Assembly (NCBI RefSeq): GCF_000710465.2
Contig: NZ_JAIZ01000470.1
Span: 1-45,587, forward strand
DNA length: 45,587 nt
Direction: 5' to 3'
From: Kitasatospora sp. MBT63
Lineage (GTDB): Bacteria > Actinomycetota > Actinomycetes > Streptomycetales > Streptomycetaceae
Part shown: positions 7,742 to 16,319 of the stretch, piece by piece
Layout of the letters: every line of letters starts with the position of its first letter
Numbering within the stretch: the stretch's first letter is position 1
Position numbers and translations under genes: made by a program
Notes under the pieces: generated by a model
Database searches by the model: none
What the model was told of the DNA's origin: nothing
Seen by the model: only the letters and a program-made list of their open reading frames with translations

Positions 7742-9208
7742 ATGGCATCGGATGCCACCCTGTCCGCCCCTCCCGACAGCGGGCGTAGACGCACCGGATT
7801 CAAGGAAGCCCTCTATCTCCTGCCCGGATTGACGTTGTTGGTGACCAGCACGTTGATCTCCCACCCCGCGTACGCCGCCCAGGCGCCGGTGACCCTGGGG
7901 ACCGACACCAGCTACGCGGTCCTGGGCGGTTCGACGGTCACCAACACGGGCCCCAGCGTCATCAACGGCGACCTGGGCCTCAGCCCGGGTTCGTCGGTGA
8001 CGGGCTTCCCGCCCGGCATCCTCAACGGGGTCCAGCACGTGGCCGACGCGGCGGCCCTTCAGGCCCAGTCCGACCTGGTCATCGCGTACAACGACGCGGC
8101 CGGCCGGGCGCCCACCGCACTCGTCTCCGGTGACCTGGTCGGGTTGACGCTGACGTCCGGCGTGTACAAGTCCACGTCGTCACTGGCCCTCAACGGCACG
8201 GTGACGCTCGACGCCCAGGGCGACCCCAACGCCGTCTTCATCTTCCAGATCGCCTCCACCCTGATCACGGGCTCGGCGAGCAACGTCAGCCTCATCAACG
8301 GCGCGCAGGCCTGCAACGTGTTCTGGCAGGTGGGGAGTTCTGCCACCATCGGGACCAACTCCTTCTTCAAGGGCAACATCCTTGCTCTCACATCGATCGC
8401 GGCGCAGACCAACACCGTGATCGAGGGCCGGGCGCTGGCACGCAACGGCGCGGTCACGCTGGACACCAACACCATCACCCGGGCCGCCTGCACCGTCGGC
8501 CCGCCCGGACCGAGCGGCCCGCCCGGACCGACGGGCTCGGCCGGCCCCACCGGCCCCACCGGCCCGGCCGGTCCCACCGGTCCCACCGGCCCGGCCGGCG
8601 CCCCGGGTGTCCCCGGTGCTCCTGGCGCTCCGGGTGCTCCTGGCGCTCCGGGTGCTCCGGGTGCTCCTGGCGCTCCGGGCGCCCCGGGTGTTCCTGGTGC
8701 CCCTGGTTCTCCCGGTGCGCCCGGCCCGACTGGCCCGGCAGGGCCCGCTGGTCCTGCTGGTCCTGCTGGTCCGGCTGGGCCCGCTGGTCCTGCCGGCCCG
8801 GGTGGCCCGGGTGGCGGGCACGGTGGTGGTGACGAGCACGGCGGTGGCGACCACGGCGGCGGTGAGCACGGCGGCGGTGAGCACGGCGGTGGCGACCACG
8901 GCGGGGAGCACGGCAGGGGAGACGAGCACGGTGGCGGTGGTGACCACGGCGGGGGCGGTGCCGAAGGGAAGGGCGACCACGGCCAGGCGTCGAACAGCCC
9001 CTCGCCGGGCGTCCCGTCCCGGACGGCTTCGGCGGCCGCCCCGTCGAAGGTCCCCTCTCAGGGCCACGGTGCCGGTCTCGCCGAGACCGGTGCCGGCGGA
9101 GCCACCGGTATCGCGGCCGCGGGGGCGATCCTGCTGGCTGCGGGTGGGATCCTCCTGGCCGTCCGGACGAGAATGAACCGAGCCGGCGGAGCCGGACGAC
9201 GGCACTAG
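7742..9208 (+). CDS. sortase-anchored surface protein: DUF3494 ice-binding-like domain + collagen-like repeats
   Basis: The 488-aa protein starts at an ATG 9 bp after GAAAGG. Residues 1-46 look like a signal peptide ending S-H-P-A-Y-A-A. Residues about 50-250 match the DUF3494/ice-binding type: [42 protein letters not shown] and [10 protein letters not shown]. Residues about 253-358 are uninterrupted G-x-y collagen-like triplets; about 359-408 are Gly/His/Asp/Glu repeats that could bind metal. The C-terminus has L-A-E-T-G near residue 446, a hydrophobic helix and a basic tail, i.e. a class E sortase (LAXTG) signal. It is therefore probably linked to peptidoglycan and displayed on the surface. 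Whether the domain binds ice or acts as an adhesin cannot be told from sequence. Confidence 0.88.
   Translation: MASDATLSAPPDSGRRRTGFKEALYLLPGLTLLVTSTLISHPAYAAQAPVTLGTDTSYAVLGGSTVTNTGPSVINGDLGLSPGSSVTGFPPGILNGVQHVADAAALQAQSDLVIAYNDAAGRAPTALVSGDLVGLTLTSGVYKSTSSLALNGTVTLDAQGDPNAVFIFQIASTLITGSASNVSLINGAQACNVFWQVGSSATIGTNSFFKGNILALTSIAAQTNTVIEGRALARNGAVTLDTNTITRAACTVGPPGPSGPPGPTGSAGPTGPTGPAGPTGPTGPAGAPGVPGAPGAPGAPGAPGAPGAPGAPGAPGVPGAPGSPGAPGPTGPAGPAGPAGPAGPAGPAGPAGPGGPGGGHGGGDEHGGGDHGGGEHGGGEHGGGDHGGEHGRGDEHGGGGDHGGGGAEGKGDHGQASNSPSPGVPSRTASAAAPSKVPSQGHGAGLAETGAGGATGIAAAGAILLAAGGILLAVRTRMNRAGGAGRRH
8500..8817 (+). repeat. in-frame collagen-type tandem repeats
   Basis: A 9-bp-periodic tract encodes Gly-x-y triplets (G-P-T, G-A-P, G-P-A). 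Blocks such as GGTGCTCCTGGCGCTCC recur almost unchanged at DNA level, so the tract can expand or contract by slippage in whole triplets. Confidence 0.85.
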
Positions 9209-9236
9209 CCGACGAGAGCGCCTAGCCGACGAGCGC

Positions 9237-9276
9237 CCTGAGCCCCCGGACCCAAGCAACTGCCCGGGGGCTCAGG
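9237..9276. terminator. strong bidirectional hairpin between surface-protein gene and gnd
   Basis: A 13-bp perfect stem (CCTGAGCCCCCGG at 9237-9249 with its complement at 9264-9276) closes a 14-nt loop. It lies about 30 bp after the stop of the surface-protein gene and downstream of the convergent gnd gene, so it can serve both. Confidence 0.75.
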
Positions 9277-9449
9277 CCTGCGCGGTGAGGAGCGGCACGA
9301 CCGTTGAGCGCGCAGATCCGGGGGGTGCCGTCCGCCGGCCGGTGGTCCGGGTGGTGGTCCGGGTGGTCGCGAACGAGCCCCGGCCGGTCCGGTGTCGACC
9401 GTCGGCCAGGGCTCGTTGGGTGCGCGACCCACAGGCGCGCGCGGTGCGG

Positions 9450-10484
9450 TCAGCCGGTCTTCTCGTCGTGGCCGCCGAAGCCCTTGCGCATCGCGGACAG
9501 GGCCTTGTCGGCGAAGTCGTCGAGGTGGCGCGAGGAGAAGCGGGAGTACAGGGCGGTGGTGAGCACGGGCGCGGGCACGCCCTCCTCGATCGCGGCGATC
9601 GAGGTCCAGCGTCCCTCGCCGGAGTCCGAGACGCGGCCCGCGAAGCCCTCGAAGCCGGGCGATTCGACGAGGGCGGCCGCGGTCAGGTCGAGCAGCCAGG
9701 ACCCGATCACGCTGCCGCGCCGCCAGACCTCGGCGACCGCGGCGGTGTCGATGTCGTACCGGTAGTACTCGGGGTGCTCCATCGGCGCCGTCTCGGCGTC
9801 CGCGTCGGTGTGGCGCTTGCCGGCGTCCGCGTTGTGCAGGATGTTGAGGCCCTCGGCGAGCGCGGCCATCATGCCGTACTCGATGCCGTTGTGGACCATC
9901 TTGACGAAGTGGCCCGCACCGTTCGGGCCGCAGTGCAGGAACCCCTCCTCGGCCGTGCTCGGCGCGCCGGTGCGTCCGGGGGTGCGCGGCGCGTCGCCGG
10001 TGCCGGGGGCGATGGTCGCGAAGATCGGGCGCAGGCGCTCGACGACCTCGTTCTCGCCGCCGATCATGAGGCAGTAGCCGCGGTCGAGCCCCCAGACGCC
10101 GCCGCTGGTCCCGCAGTCGATCAGGTGGACACCGCGGTCGGCCAGCGCCGCGGCGCGGGCGATGTCGTCGCGGTAGTACGAGTTGCCGCCGTCGATGACG
10201 GTGTCGCCCGGGGCGAGTTCGGCGGCCAGGGCCTCGATGGTGGTGCCGGTGATGTCGCCCGCGGGCACCATCACCCAGGCCGCCCGGGGCGGGGTCAGCT
10301 TCGCGGCCAGGTCGGCCAGCGAGCTCGCGCCGATCGCGCCGTCCTGCTCCAGCGCGGCGACCGCCGCGGGGTTGACGTCGTACACCACGCAGGTGTGGCC
10401 GTCGCGCATCAGCCGGCGGGCGATGTTGGCGCCCATCCGGCCGAGCCCGACCACGCCGAGCTGCATCGGTTCACCGGTCGCCAT
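9450..10484 (-). CDS. gnd: 6-phosphogluconate dehydrogenase (decarboxylating), short-form
   Basis: The 344-aa protein has the NAD(P) Rossmann motif [11 protein letters not shown], the substrate motif [10 protein letters not shown] and the catalytic region [13 protein letters not shown] with Lys and Asn in place. The length fits the short actinobacterial/YqeC-like form rather than the 470-aa enterobacterial form. It catalyses oxidative decarboxylation of 6-phosphogluconate to ribulose 5-phosphate. ATG 10484 is chosen because AGGAG lies 8 bp upstream; a GTG at 10493 would sit against that ribosome site. The gene overlaps the 3' end of zwf by 14 bp, so the two oxidative pentose-phosphate enzymes are translationally coupled. 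Confidence 0.92.
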   Translation of the reverse strand: MATGEPMQLGVVGLGRMGANIARRLMRDGHTCVVYDVNPAAVAALEQDGAIGASSLADLAAKLTPPRAAWVMVPAGDITGTTIEALAAELAPGDTVIDGGNSYYRDDIARAAALADRGVHLIDCGTSGGVWGLDRGYCLMIGGENEVVERLRPIFATIAPGTGDAPRTPGRTGAPSTAEEGFLHCGPNGAGHFVKMVHNGIEYGMMAALAEGLNILHNADAGKRHTDADAETAPMEHPEYYRYDIDTAAVAEVWRRGSVIGSWLLDLTAAALVESPGFEGFAGRVSDSGEGRWTSIAAIEEGVPAPVLTTALYSRFSSRHLDDFADKALSAMRKGFGGHDEKTG

Positions 10485-11907
10485 GTTCTGCACTCCTGTC
10501 GTGACTAGGGTCGTGACTAGGGTCGTGACTCGCGTCGTGCGCGCTGGAGAGCCAGGGCAGCTGCCAGGTGGTGCGGCCCGGGCCGGAGGCGGGACCCCAG
10601 GACCCCTGCCGGTAGGGCACGGGTGCGGGCGGGTGGTCCACCAGCGGCTGGATGACCCGCCAGGTCTCCTCCACCACGTCCTGCCGGGTGAACAGCGAAC
10701 GGTCGCCGGTCAGCGCGTCGTTGAGGAGCCGCTCGTACGGCTCGGGGGGTTTGCCGAGCTCGGCGGCGAAGGACAGGCCCAGGTGGACGCTGTCGGCCGA
10801 CTGCCCGGAGGCCTGCTTGGAGAGCAGGCCGATCCGCAGGCCGGGGTCCGGGTCGATCCGCAGCACCAGCTCGTTGGGGGCGGGGTGCTCGGGCTCGTCC
10901 AGGAACGCCAGCCGGGGCGGGCGCTTGAAGACCACCCGTACCTCGGTGGCCCTGGCGGCCAGCGCCTTTCCGGCCCTGATGAAGAACGGCACCCCGGCCC
11001 AGCGCCAGTTGTCCACCTCCAGCGTGAGTTCGACGTACGTCTCGGTCGTCGAGCCCGCCTTCACCCCGGGGACGTCCAGGTAGCCCTCGTACTGGCCGCG
11101 CAGGCAGCGGGCCGGATCGACGTCGGCCATGGCCCGGAACACGTCCACCCGCCGGTCCCACAGCGCGTCGGACCCGGGGCCGACCGGCGCCTCCATCGCG
11201 ATCAGGGCGAGGACCTGGAGCAGGTGGTTCTGCACCACGTCGCGCAGCGCGCCGACCGGGTCGTAGAACGCCCCGCGGTCCTCGACGCCGAAGTCCTCGG
11301 CCATGGTGATCTGGACCGCGGCGACGTGATCGCGGTTCCAGAGCGGCTCCAGCACCGCGTTGGCGAACCGCAGGAACTGGATGTCCAGCACGGGCTGCTT
11401 GCCGAGGAAGTGGTCGATCCGCAGGATCTGCTCCTCGCCGAGCACCCGGTGGAGCCGTGCATTGAGCGCCCGGGCGGACGCCAGGTCGTGACCGAACGGC
11501 TTCTCCAGCATCACCGTGGCACCCGCGGTGAGGTTCGCCGCGGCCAGGGCCTCCACCACCGGGGCGAACAGCGACGGCGGGATCTCCAGGTAGAACAGCG
11601 GCCGCTCGGCGCCCTTCAGCCGGGCCGCCAGCGACCGGTAGGTGGCCGGGTCGGTGAAGTCGCCCCGCAGGTAGGACACGCGCCGGGCCAGCCGCTCGAA
11701 CGCCGCCGCCTCCACGGCCGTACCGCCGCCTTCCAGCGCCGCGCCCATGGCGGCCACCAGGTGCTCCTGCGACCAGTCGTCGAGCGCCACGCCGATGATC
11801 GGACAGCGCAGCAGTCCGGCCGCCTCCAGCCGGTAGAGCGCCTGGAAGGTCATCTTCCGGGCGAGGTCACCGGTGATGCCGAAGATCACCAGGGCATCGG
11901 CGCTCAT
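10471..11907 (-). CDS. zwf: glucose-6-phosphate 1-dehydrogenase
   Basis: The 478-aa protein shows the cofactor fingerprint [10 protein letters not shown], the substrate/catalytic motif R-I-D-H-F-L-G-K-Q and E-K-P-F-G-H-D. The usual Glu after the active-site Lys is Gln here. It oxidises glucose 6-phosphate to the lactone and makes NADPH; no lactonase gene is adjacent. ATG 11907 is preceded by a G-rich ribosome site; an open extension to 11949 looks non-coding. The C-terminal tail is odd: the 12-bp tandem repeats at 10498-10533 encode S-H-D-P-type repeats just before the stop, beyond the conserved fold. Streptomycetes often have two zwf genes, and this may be the accessory one. Confidence 0.92.
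   Translation of the reverse strand: MSADALVIFGITGDLARKMTFQALYRLEAAGLLRCPIIGVALDDWSQEHLVAAMGAALEGGGTAVEAAAFERLARRVSYLRGDFTDPATYRSLAARLKGAERPLFYLEIPPSLFAPVVEALAAANLTAGATVMLEKPFGHDLASARALNARLHRVLGEEQILRIDHFLGKQPVLDIQFLRFANAVLEPLWNRDHVAAVQITMAEDFGVEDRGAFYDPVGALRDVVQNHLLQVLALIAMEAPVGPGSDALWDRRVDVFRAMADVDPARCLRGQYEGYLDVPGVKAGSTTETYVELTLEVDNWRWAGVPFFIRAGKALAARATEVRVVFKRPPRLAFLDEPEHPAPNELVLRIDPDPGLRIGLLSKQASGQSADSVHLGLSFAAELGKPPEPYERLLNDALTGDRSLFTRQDVVEETWRVIQPLVDHPPAPVPYRQGSWGPASGPGRTTWQLPWLSSAHDASHDPSHDPSHDRSAEHGDR
10498..10533. repeat. three tandem 12-bp repeats in the zwf tail, just ahead of gnd
   Basis: GTCGTGACTAGG occurs twice, followed by a diverged copy GTCGTGACTCGC. On the minus strand the repeats encode S-H-D-P / S-H-D-P / A-S-H-D and end a few bases upstream of the gnd ribosome site. 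Copy-number change would lengthen the zwf tail in frame. Confidence 0.8.
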
Positions 11908-12010
11908 CCCCGCACCCCCCGCAGTCCGGCTCCACCGTCGAGACCGCACAGGACCGCCCGAACCCGCTCAGGTAGATAGTTGCTCACAGGAGGGACGATA
12001 TCGCCCGAAG

Positions 12011-12026
12011 TGTCACATTTCTGACA
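12011..12026. promoter_or_regulatory. TGTCA-N6-TGACA palindrome upstream of zwf
   Basis: A 16-bp dyad lies in a locally AT-rich stretch about 105 bp upstream of the zwf start. It is a plausible operator for a dimeric regulator of the zwf-gnd unit; no specific regulator is assigned. Confidence 0.4.
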
Positions 12027-12057
12027 GATCGCCGCCTTGTCGGCGTCGGGCCGGCCA

Positions 12058-12310
12058 TCATCGCCCAGCGCGCCTCCGGCCGGGGTCGAGGGCGCAGCGG
12101 GCGTCGACGACCGCGGGGACGGTGATGTGCCGTCGCAGCTTGGCGCGGTCGACCTCGGAGTACAGCGGCCAGTCGGTCAGGTGCGGCAGCAGGGCGGCGC
12201 CGGTGACCGCCGAGACCGGATCGTCCGCGTACGCGAACCACGGATGGGCCCCCGCGGGCGTTCTCCATCGCGGCGGGGTCGTGGACGGTGACCTCGGCCC
12301 CGGCTCGGGC
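12058..12310 (-). pseudogene. C-terminal remnant of a UDP-glucose 6-dehydrogenase
   Basis: On the minus strand the frames read A-E-V-T-V-H-D-P-A-A-M-E-N-A-R and then, one base out of phase, A-H-P-W-F-A-Y-A-D, followed by L-P-H-L-T-D-W-P-L-Y and V-V-D-A-R-C-A-L-D-P. In order, this is the C-terminal UDP-binding domain of UDP-glucose/GDP-mannose dehydrogenases. The frame break falls in a run of five Gs near 12252. The N-terminal NAD domain and catalytic Cys region are absent: upstream DNA to 12508 gives no recognisable protein. The usual R-W-R-A-A-G-W ending is also degraded. It is a dead gene left between zwf and dnaE. Confidence 0.75.
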
Positions 12311-12508
12311 CCTCGGCGACCGTGGCGCCCGGGGTGTTCACCCGCTCGGTCGGCATGCGGCTGGCGATCGTGGGGACCGTCCACCTCCAGGACCGTGACC
12401 TCGACCTTGCAGCTGGGCCACCGGGCCGTCGACGTCCTCCGCCGGGCCCGCCCGGAGCTGGGCGGTGCGGTCTGAGCCGTGGCCCGGACCGCCCCGCCCG
12501 GCCGGCCG

Positions 12509-15500
12509 CTACACCGTCCCCATCCAGGCGTGGGTGCCGAGGGCGGTCTTGATGTCCGAGGCGAGGCCGTGGTCCGTGGTCACCCGCAGGCCGAGCTCGT
12601 AGAGGGTGTTCTTGTCCCAGTTGGTCGTGAGCAGGCGCACCGGTACGTCCCCCGGGTGGTCCTGGAGGACCCGCTTGAGTTCGGCGACCAGGTCGGGGGT
12701 GATCCGCCTGGTCGGGATGGAGATCTGGACGGGGGGCTTGGTGCCGAGTTCGGCGGAGGAGACGTCGAGGGTGGTGATCTCCTGCCCGAAGATGCTCAGG
12801 CTGCCGTCGCGTTCGTTGAGCCGTCCCCTGGCCGAGATGACGTTGTCCTCGACCATCTGGTCGGCCATCAGGTTGTAGGTGGCGGGGAAGAAGAGCACCT
12901 CGACCGAGCCGTCGCGGTCGGCGAGCGTGATGATGGCCCAGGCGTTGCCGGCCTTGTTGATCCGGCGGTCGACCGCCGTGATCAGGCCGGCCAGCTTGAC
13001 CTCGCCCTCGGTGCGTCCGGAGCCCATGAGTTCGGCGATGGAGGTGTCGCGGTTGCGGGAGAGGATGTGCTCGGCGCCGTCGAGCGGGTGGCTGGAGACG
13101 TACAGGCCGAGCATCTCCCGCTCCAGGCTGAGCAGTTGCTTGCGCGGCCACTCGCGGTCGGTCAGTTCGAAGTCCAGGCCGATCGCCGGGGCGCCGTCGC
13201 CGCCGTCGAGGGCGCCGAAGAGGTCGTCCTGGCCGATCGCCTGCTGCTTCTTGACGCCGGTGACCGCGTCGATGGCGCTCTCGTGGACGGTGCTCAGGGA
13301 CAGCCGGGTGTGGCCCAGGGAGTCGAACGCGCCGGCCTTGACGAGGGAGTCGACGGTGCGCTTGTTGCACACCACCAGCTCGACCTTGTCCAGGAAGTCG
13401 GCGAAGGAGACGTACTTGCCCTTCTCCTCGCGGGTCCTGACCAGCGATTCGATCACCGGTACGCCGACGTTGCGGACGGCCTTGAGGCCGAAGCGGACGT
13501 CGCTGCCGACGGCGGTGAAGTCGACCACGGACTCGTTGACGTCGGGGGAGAGGATCTTGATGCCCATCTGGCGGCACTCGGCCAGGTAGACCGCCATCTT
13601 GTCCTTGTCGTCGGCCACCGAGGTGAGCAGCGCGGCCATGTACTCGGCCGGGTAGTTCGCCTTGAGGTAGGCCGTCTGGTACGACACCAGGCCGTAGGCG
13701 GCCGAGTGCGACTTGTTGAAGGCGTAGCCGGCGAACGGTACCAGGACGTCCCATACGGCCTTGATCGCCTCGTCGGAGTAGCCGCGTTCGTGGCAGCCGG
13801 CCTGGAACGGGATGAACTCCTTCTCCAGGACCTCCTTCTTCTTCTTGCCCATCGCGCGGCGGAGCAGGTCGGCCTGGCCGAGGCTGTAGCCGGCCAGCAC
13901 CTGTGCGGCTCGCTGCACCTGCTCCTGGTAGACGATCAGGCCGTAGGTCGGGCCGAGGACCTCGCTCAGCGGGGTCTCCAGCTCGGGGTGGATCGGGATG
14001 ATCTCCTGCTGGCCGTTCTTGCGGAGGGCGTAGTTGGTGTGCGAGTTCATGCCCATCGGGCCGGGCCGGTAGAGCGCGGAGACGGCGGAGATGTCGGCGA
14101 ACTCGGTGGGTTTCATCAGGCGCAGCAGGGCGCGCATCGGGCCGCCGTCGAGCTGGAAGACGCCCAGGGTGTCGCCGCGGGCCAGGAGCTGGTAGGTGGT
14201 GGGGTCGTCGAGCGGGATCTTCTCGATGTCGATGTCGGTGCCGCGGTTGGCCTTGACGATCTTGATGCAGTGGTCGATGATCCCCAGGTTCCGCAGGCCC
14301 AGGAAGTCCATCTTGATCAGGCCCATGGCTTCGCACGACGGGTAGTCGAAGCCGGTGATGATCACGCCGTCCTTGTCCCGCTTGTGCAGCGGGATCAGGT
14401 CGAGCAGCGGGGTCGAGGAGAGGATGACGGCGGCGGCGTGCACGCCGGTGCCCCGGATCAGGCCCTCGATGCCCCGGCCGGTGTCGATGATCTTCTTGAC
14501 GTCGGGTTCGTTGTCGTAGAGCGCCCGGATCTCGGTGCCCTCGTTGTAGCGCGGGTGGCTCTCGTTGAACAGGTCCGCCAGCGGGACGCCCTTGCCCATC
14601 ACGTCCGGCGGCATCGCCTTGGTGATCCGGTCGCCCATCGCGAACGGGTAGCCGAGGATGCGGTTGGCGTCCTTGACGGCGGCCTTGGCCTTGATGGTGC
14701 CGAAGGTGTTCACCTGTGCGGTGTACGCCGAGCCGTACTTGTCGGTGACGTAGCGCACCATCTGGTCGCGCTGGCGGTCGTCGAAGTCGATGTCGACGTC
14801 CGGGGGGTTGATGCGCTCGGGGTTCAGGAACCGCTCGAACAGCAGGTCGTGCTCGAGCGGGTCCAGCTCGGTGATCCGGGTCAGGTACGCGACCATCGAC
14901 CCGGCCGCGGAGCCGCGGCCCGGGCCGACCGGGATGCCGTTGTCGCGGGCGTACTGGCAGATGTCCGCGACCACGAGGAAGTAGGCGTCGAACCCCATCG
15001 GGGAGATGACGCCCATCTCCAGCTCGATCCGGTCCAGCACCTCCTGGCTCGGGTTGTCGCCGTAACGGATCTTCAAGCCTGCGGCGATCTTCTTGCGCAG
15101 GTACGACGCCTGGGTCTCGCCCTCGGGCACGTCGAACTGCGGCATCCGGTCGACGTAGGTGAAGACCTCCTCGTACGACTCGATCCGCTCGGCGATCAGC
15201 AGGGTGTTGTCGCAGGCCTGCGGCAGCTCGCGGAACAGCTCGCGCATCTCGGCCGCGGTCTTGATGTAGTAGCCGGTGCCCTGGAACTTGAAGCGGTTCG
15301 GGTCGTCCTTGTTCTTGCCCACGCCGACGCAGAGCAGGCTGTCGTGCGCGTCCGCCTGGTCGGCGGTCACGTAGTGGGAGTCGTTGGTCGCCAGCAGCGG
15401 GATGTTCAGCTGCGCGGCGAGGCGCAGCAGGTCCTGGCGGACGTCCCGCTCGATGGACAGGTCATGGTCCATCAGCTCCAGGAAGTAGTTCTCCTTGCCG

Positions 15501-16063
15501 AAGATGTCCTGGTACGCGCCGGCGGCCTTGACCGCCTCCTCGTACTGCCCGAGGCGCAGCCGGGTCTGCACCTCGCCCGAGGGGCAGCCGGTGGTGGCGA
15601 TGATGCCGGTCGCGTTGGCGGCGATCAGCTCGCGGTCCATCCGGGGCTTCATGTAGTAGCCCTCCATCGACGCGAGGGAGGAGAGCTTGAAGAGGTTGCG
15701 CAGGCCGGTGGCGTTCTGCGCCCACATCGTCATGTGGGTGTAGCGGCCGCCGCCGGAGACGTCCTTGCCGCCCTCGCCGTCCGCGCCGGACGGGCGCTGG
15801 CCGCCGGGCGACCAGAAGACCTGCTTCTTCTCGAACCGCGAGCCCGGCGCGACGTACGCCTCGATGCCGATGATCGGCTTCACCCCGGTCTTCGCGGCGG
15901 CGTGGAAGAACTCGTACGCGCCGAACATGTTGCCGTGGTCGCTCATCGCGATCGCGGGCATGCCCTGTCTCTCGGCCTCCGCGAACAGCTTGCCGTTCTT
16001 GGCCGCGCCGTCCAGCATCGAGTACTCGGTGTGGACGTGCAGATGGGCGAAGGTGTCGGACAC
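12509..16063 (-). CDS. dnaE: DNA polymerase III alpha subunit, DnaE1-type (possibly a second copy)
   Basis: The 1184-aa protein contains, in order: the PHP domain (H-L-H-V-H-T-E-Y-S-M-L-D-G-A, then S-D-H-G-N); the polymerase core with P-G-R-G-S-A-A-G-S and the catalytic triad in P-D-V-D-I-D-F-D-D near residue 420; A-L-Y-R-P-G-P-M-G; a helix-hairpin-helix/thumb region; a clamp-binding motif Q-D-D-L-F near residue 955; and an OB-fold (W-A-I-I-T-L-A-D-R-D-G-S). All catalytic residues are intact. Start GTG 16063 has AAGGAG 10 bp upstream. From memory it is noticeably different from the conserved housekeeping streptomycete DnaE in the linker after the PHP domain, so it may be an accessory paralogue. 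Its neighbours (zwf, transporters) are not replication genes. Confidence 0.93.
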   Translation of the reverse strand: MSDTFAHLHVHTEYSMLDGAAKNGKLFAEAERQGMPAIAMSDHGNMFGAYEFFHAAAKTGVKPIIGIEAYVAPGSRFEKKQVFWSPGGQRPSGADGEGGKDVSGGGRYTHMTMWAQNATGLRNLFKLSSLASMEGYYMKPRMDRELIAANATGIIATTGCPSGEVQTRLRLGQYEEAVKAAGAYQDIFGKENYFLELMDHDLSIERDVRQDLLRLAAQLNIPLLATNDSHYVTADQADAHDSLLCVGVGKNKDDPNRFKFQGTGYYIKTAAEMRELFRELPQACDNTLLIAERIESYEEVFTYVDRMPQFDVPEGETQASYLRKKIAAGLKIRYGDNPSQEVLDRIELEMGVISPMGFDAYFLVVADICQYARDNGIPVGPGRGSAAGSMVAYLTRITELDPLEHDLLFERFLNPERINPPDVDIDFDDRQRDQMVRYVTDKYGSAYTAQVNTFGTIKAKAAVKDANRILGYPFAMGDRITKAMPPDVMGKGVPLADLFNESHPRYNEGTEIRALYDNEPDVKKIIDTGRGIEGLIRGTGVHAAAVILSSTPLLDLIPLHKRDKDGVIITGFDYPSCEAMGLIKMDFLGLRNLGIIDHCIKIVKANRGTDIDIEKIPLDDPTTYQLLARGDTLGVFQLDGGPMRALLRLMKPTEFADISAVSALYRPGPMGMNSHTNYALRKNGQQEIIPIHPELETPLSEVLGPTYGLIVYQEQVQRAAQVLAGYSLGQADLLRRAMGKKKKEVLEKEFIPFQAGCHERGYSDEAIKAVWDVLVPFAGYAFNKSHSAAYGLVSYQTAYLKANYPAEYMAALLTSVADDKDKMAVYLAECRQMGIKILSPDVNESVVDFTAVGSDVRFGLKAVRNVGVPVIESLVRTREEKGKYVSFADFLDKVELVVCNKRTVDSLVKAGAFDSLGHTRLSLSTVHESAIDAVTGVKKQQAIGQDDLFGALDGGDGAPAIGLDFELTDREWPRKQLLSLEREMLGLYVSSHPLDGAEHILSRNRDTSIAELMGSGRTEGEVKLAGLITAVDRRINKAGNAWAIITLADRDGSVEVLFFPATYNLMADQMVEDNVISARGRLNERDGSLSIFGQEITTLDVSSAELGTKPPVQISIPTRRITPDLVAELKRVLQDHPGDVPVRLLTTNWDKNTLYELGLRVTTDHGLASDIKTALGTHAWMGTV

Positions 16064-16319
16064 TGCGCTGGGGCTCCTTGCAGATCGGGCGACCGGAGGA
16101 AGGGCCCAACCCTAACGGTCGGCGGAGCGCGACTCGCCGGGAGCGGGCCGACGGACCGGTGTCCTTCACGCACTCCCTACGCCGCACACCGCGGCGGAAC
16201 GGGTCCACTTCCCCGCACACGCCCGTGTCCTGCCCGGACGACGCGGACGCCTCGCATAGCCTGACGTCGCCGCTCGCCCGGCCGGCCGGGCCGCCTGCGG
16301 CCGTCGACGGGAGTGCAGG

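Noticed and set aside
8500-8960. Dense direct repeats that might be a CRISPR array or satellite
   Set aside because: The period is 9 bp, in frame with a Gly-x-y coding sequence, and there are no unique spacers of constant length.
12479-16264. Plus-strand open frame of more than 1200 codons opposite dnaE
   Set aside because: It mirrors dnaE on the other strand; long antisense frames are expected in GC-rich coding DNA. The dnaE frame has every catalytic motif, and this one has Val/Asp/Gly/His repeats and no domain.
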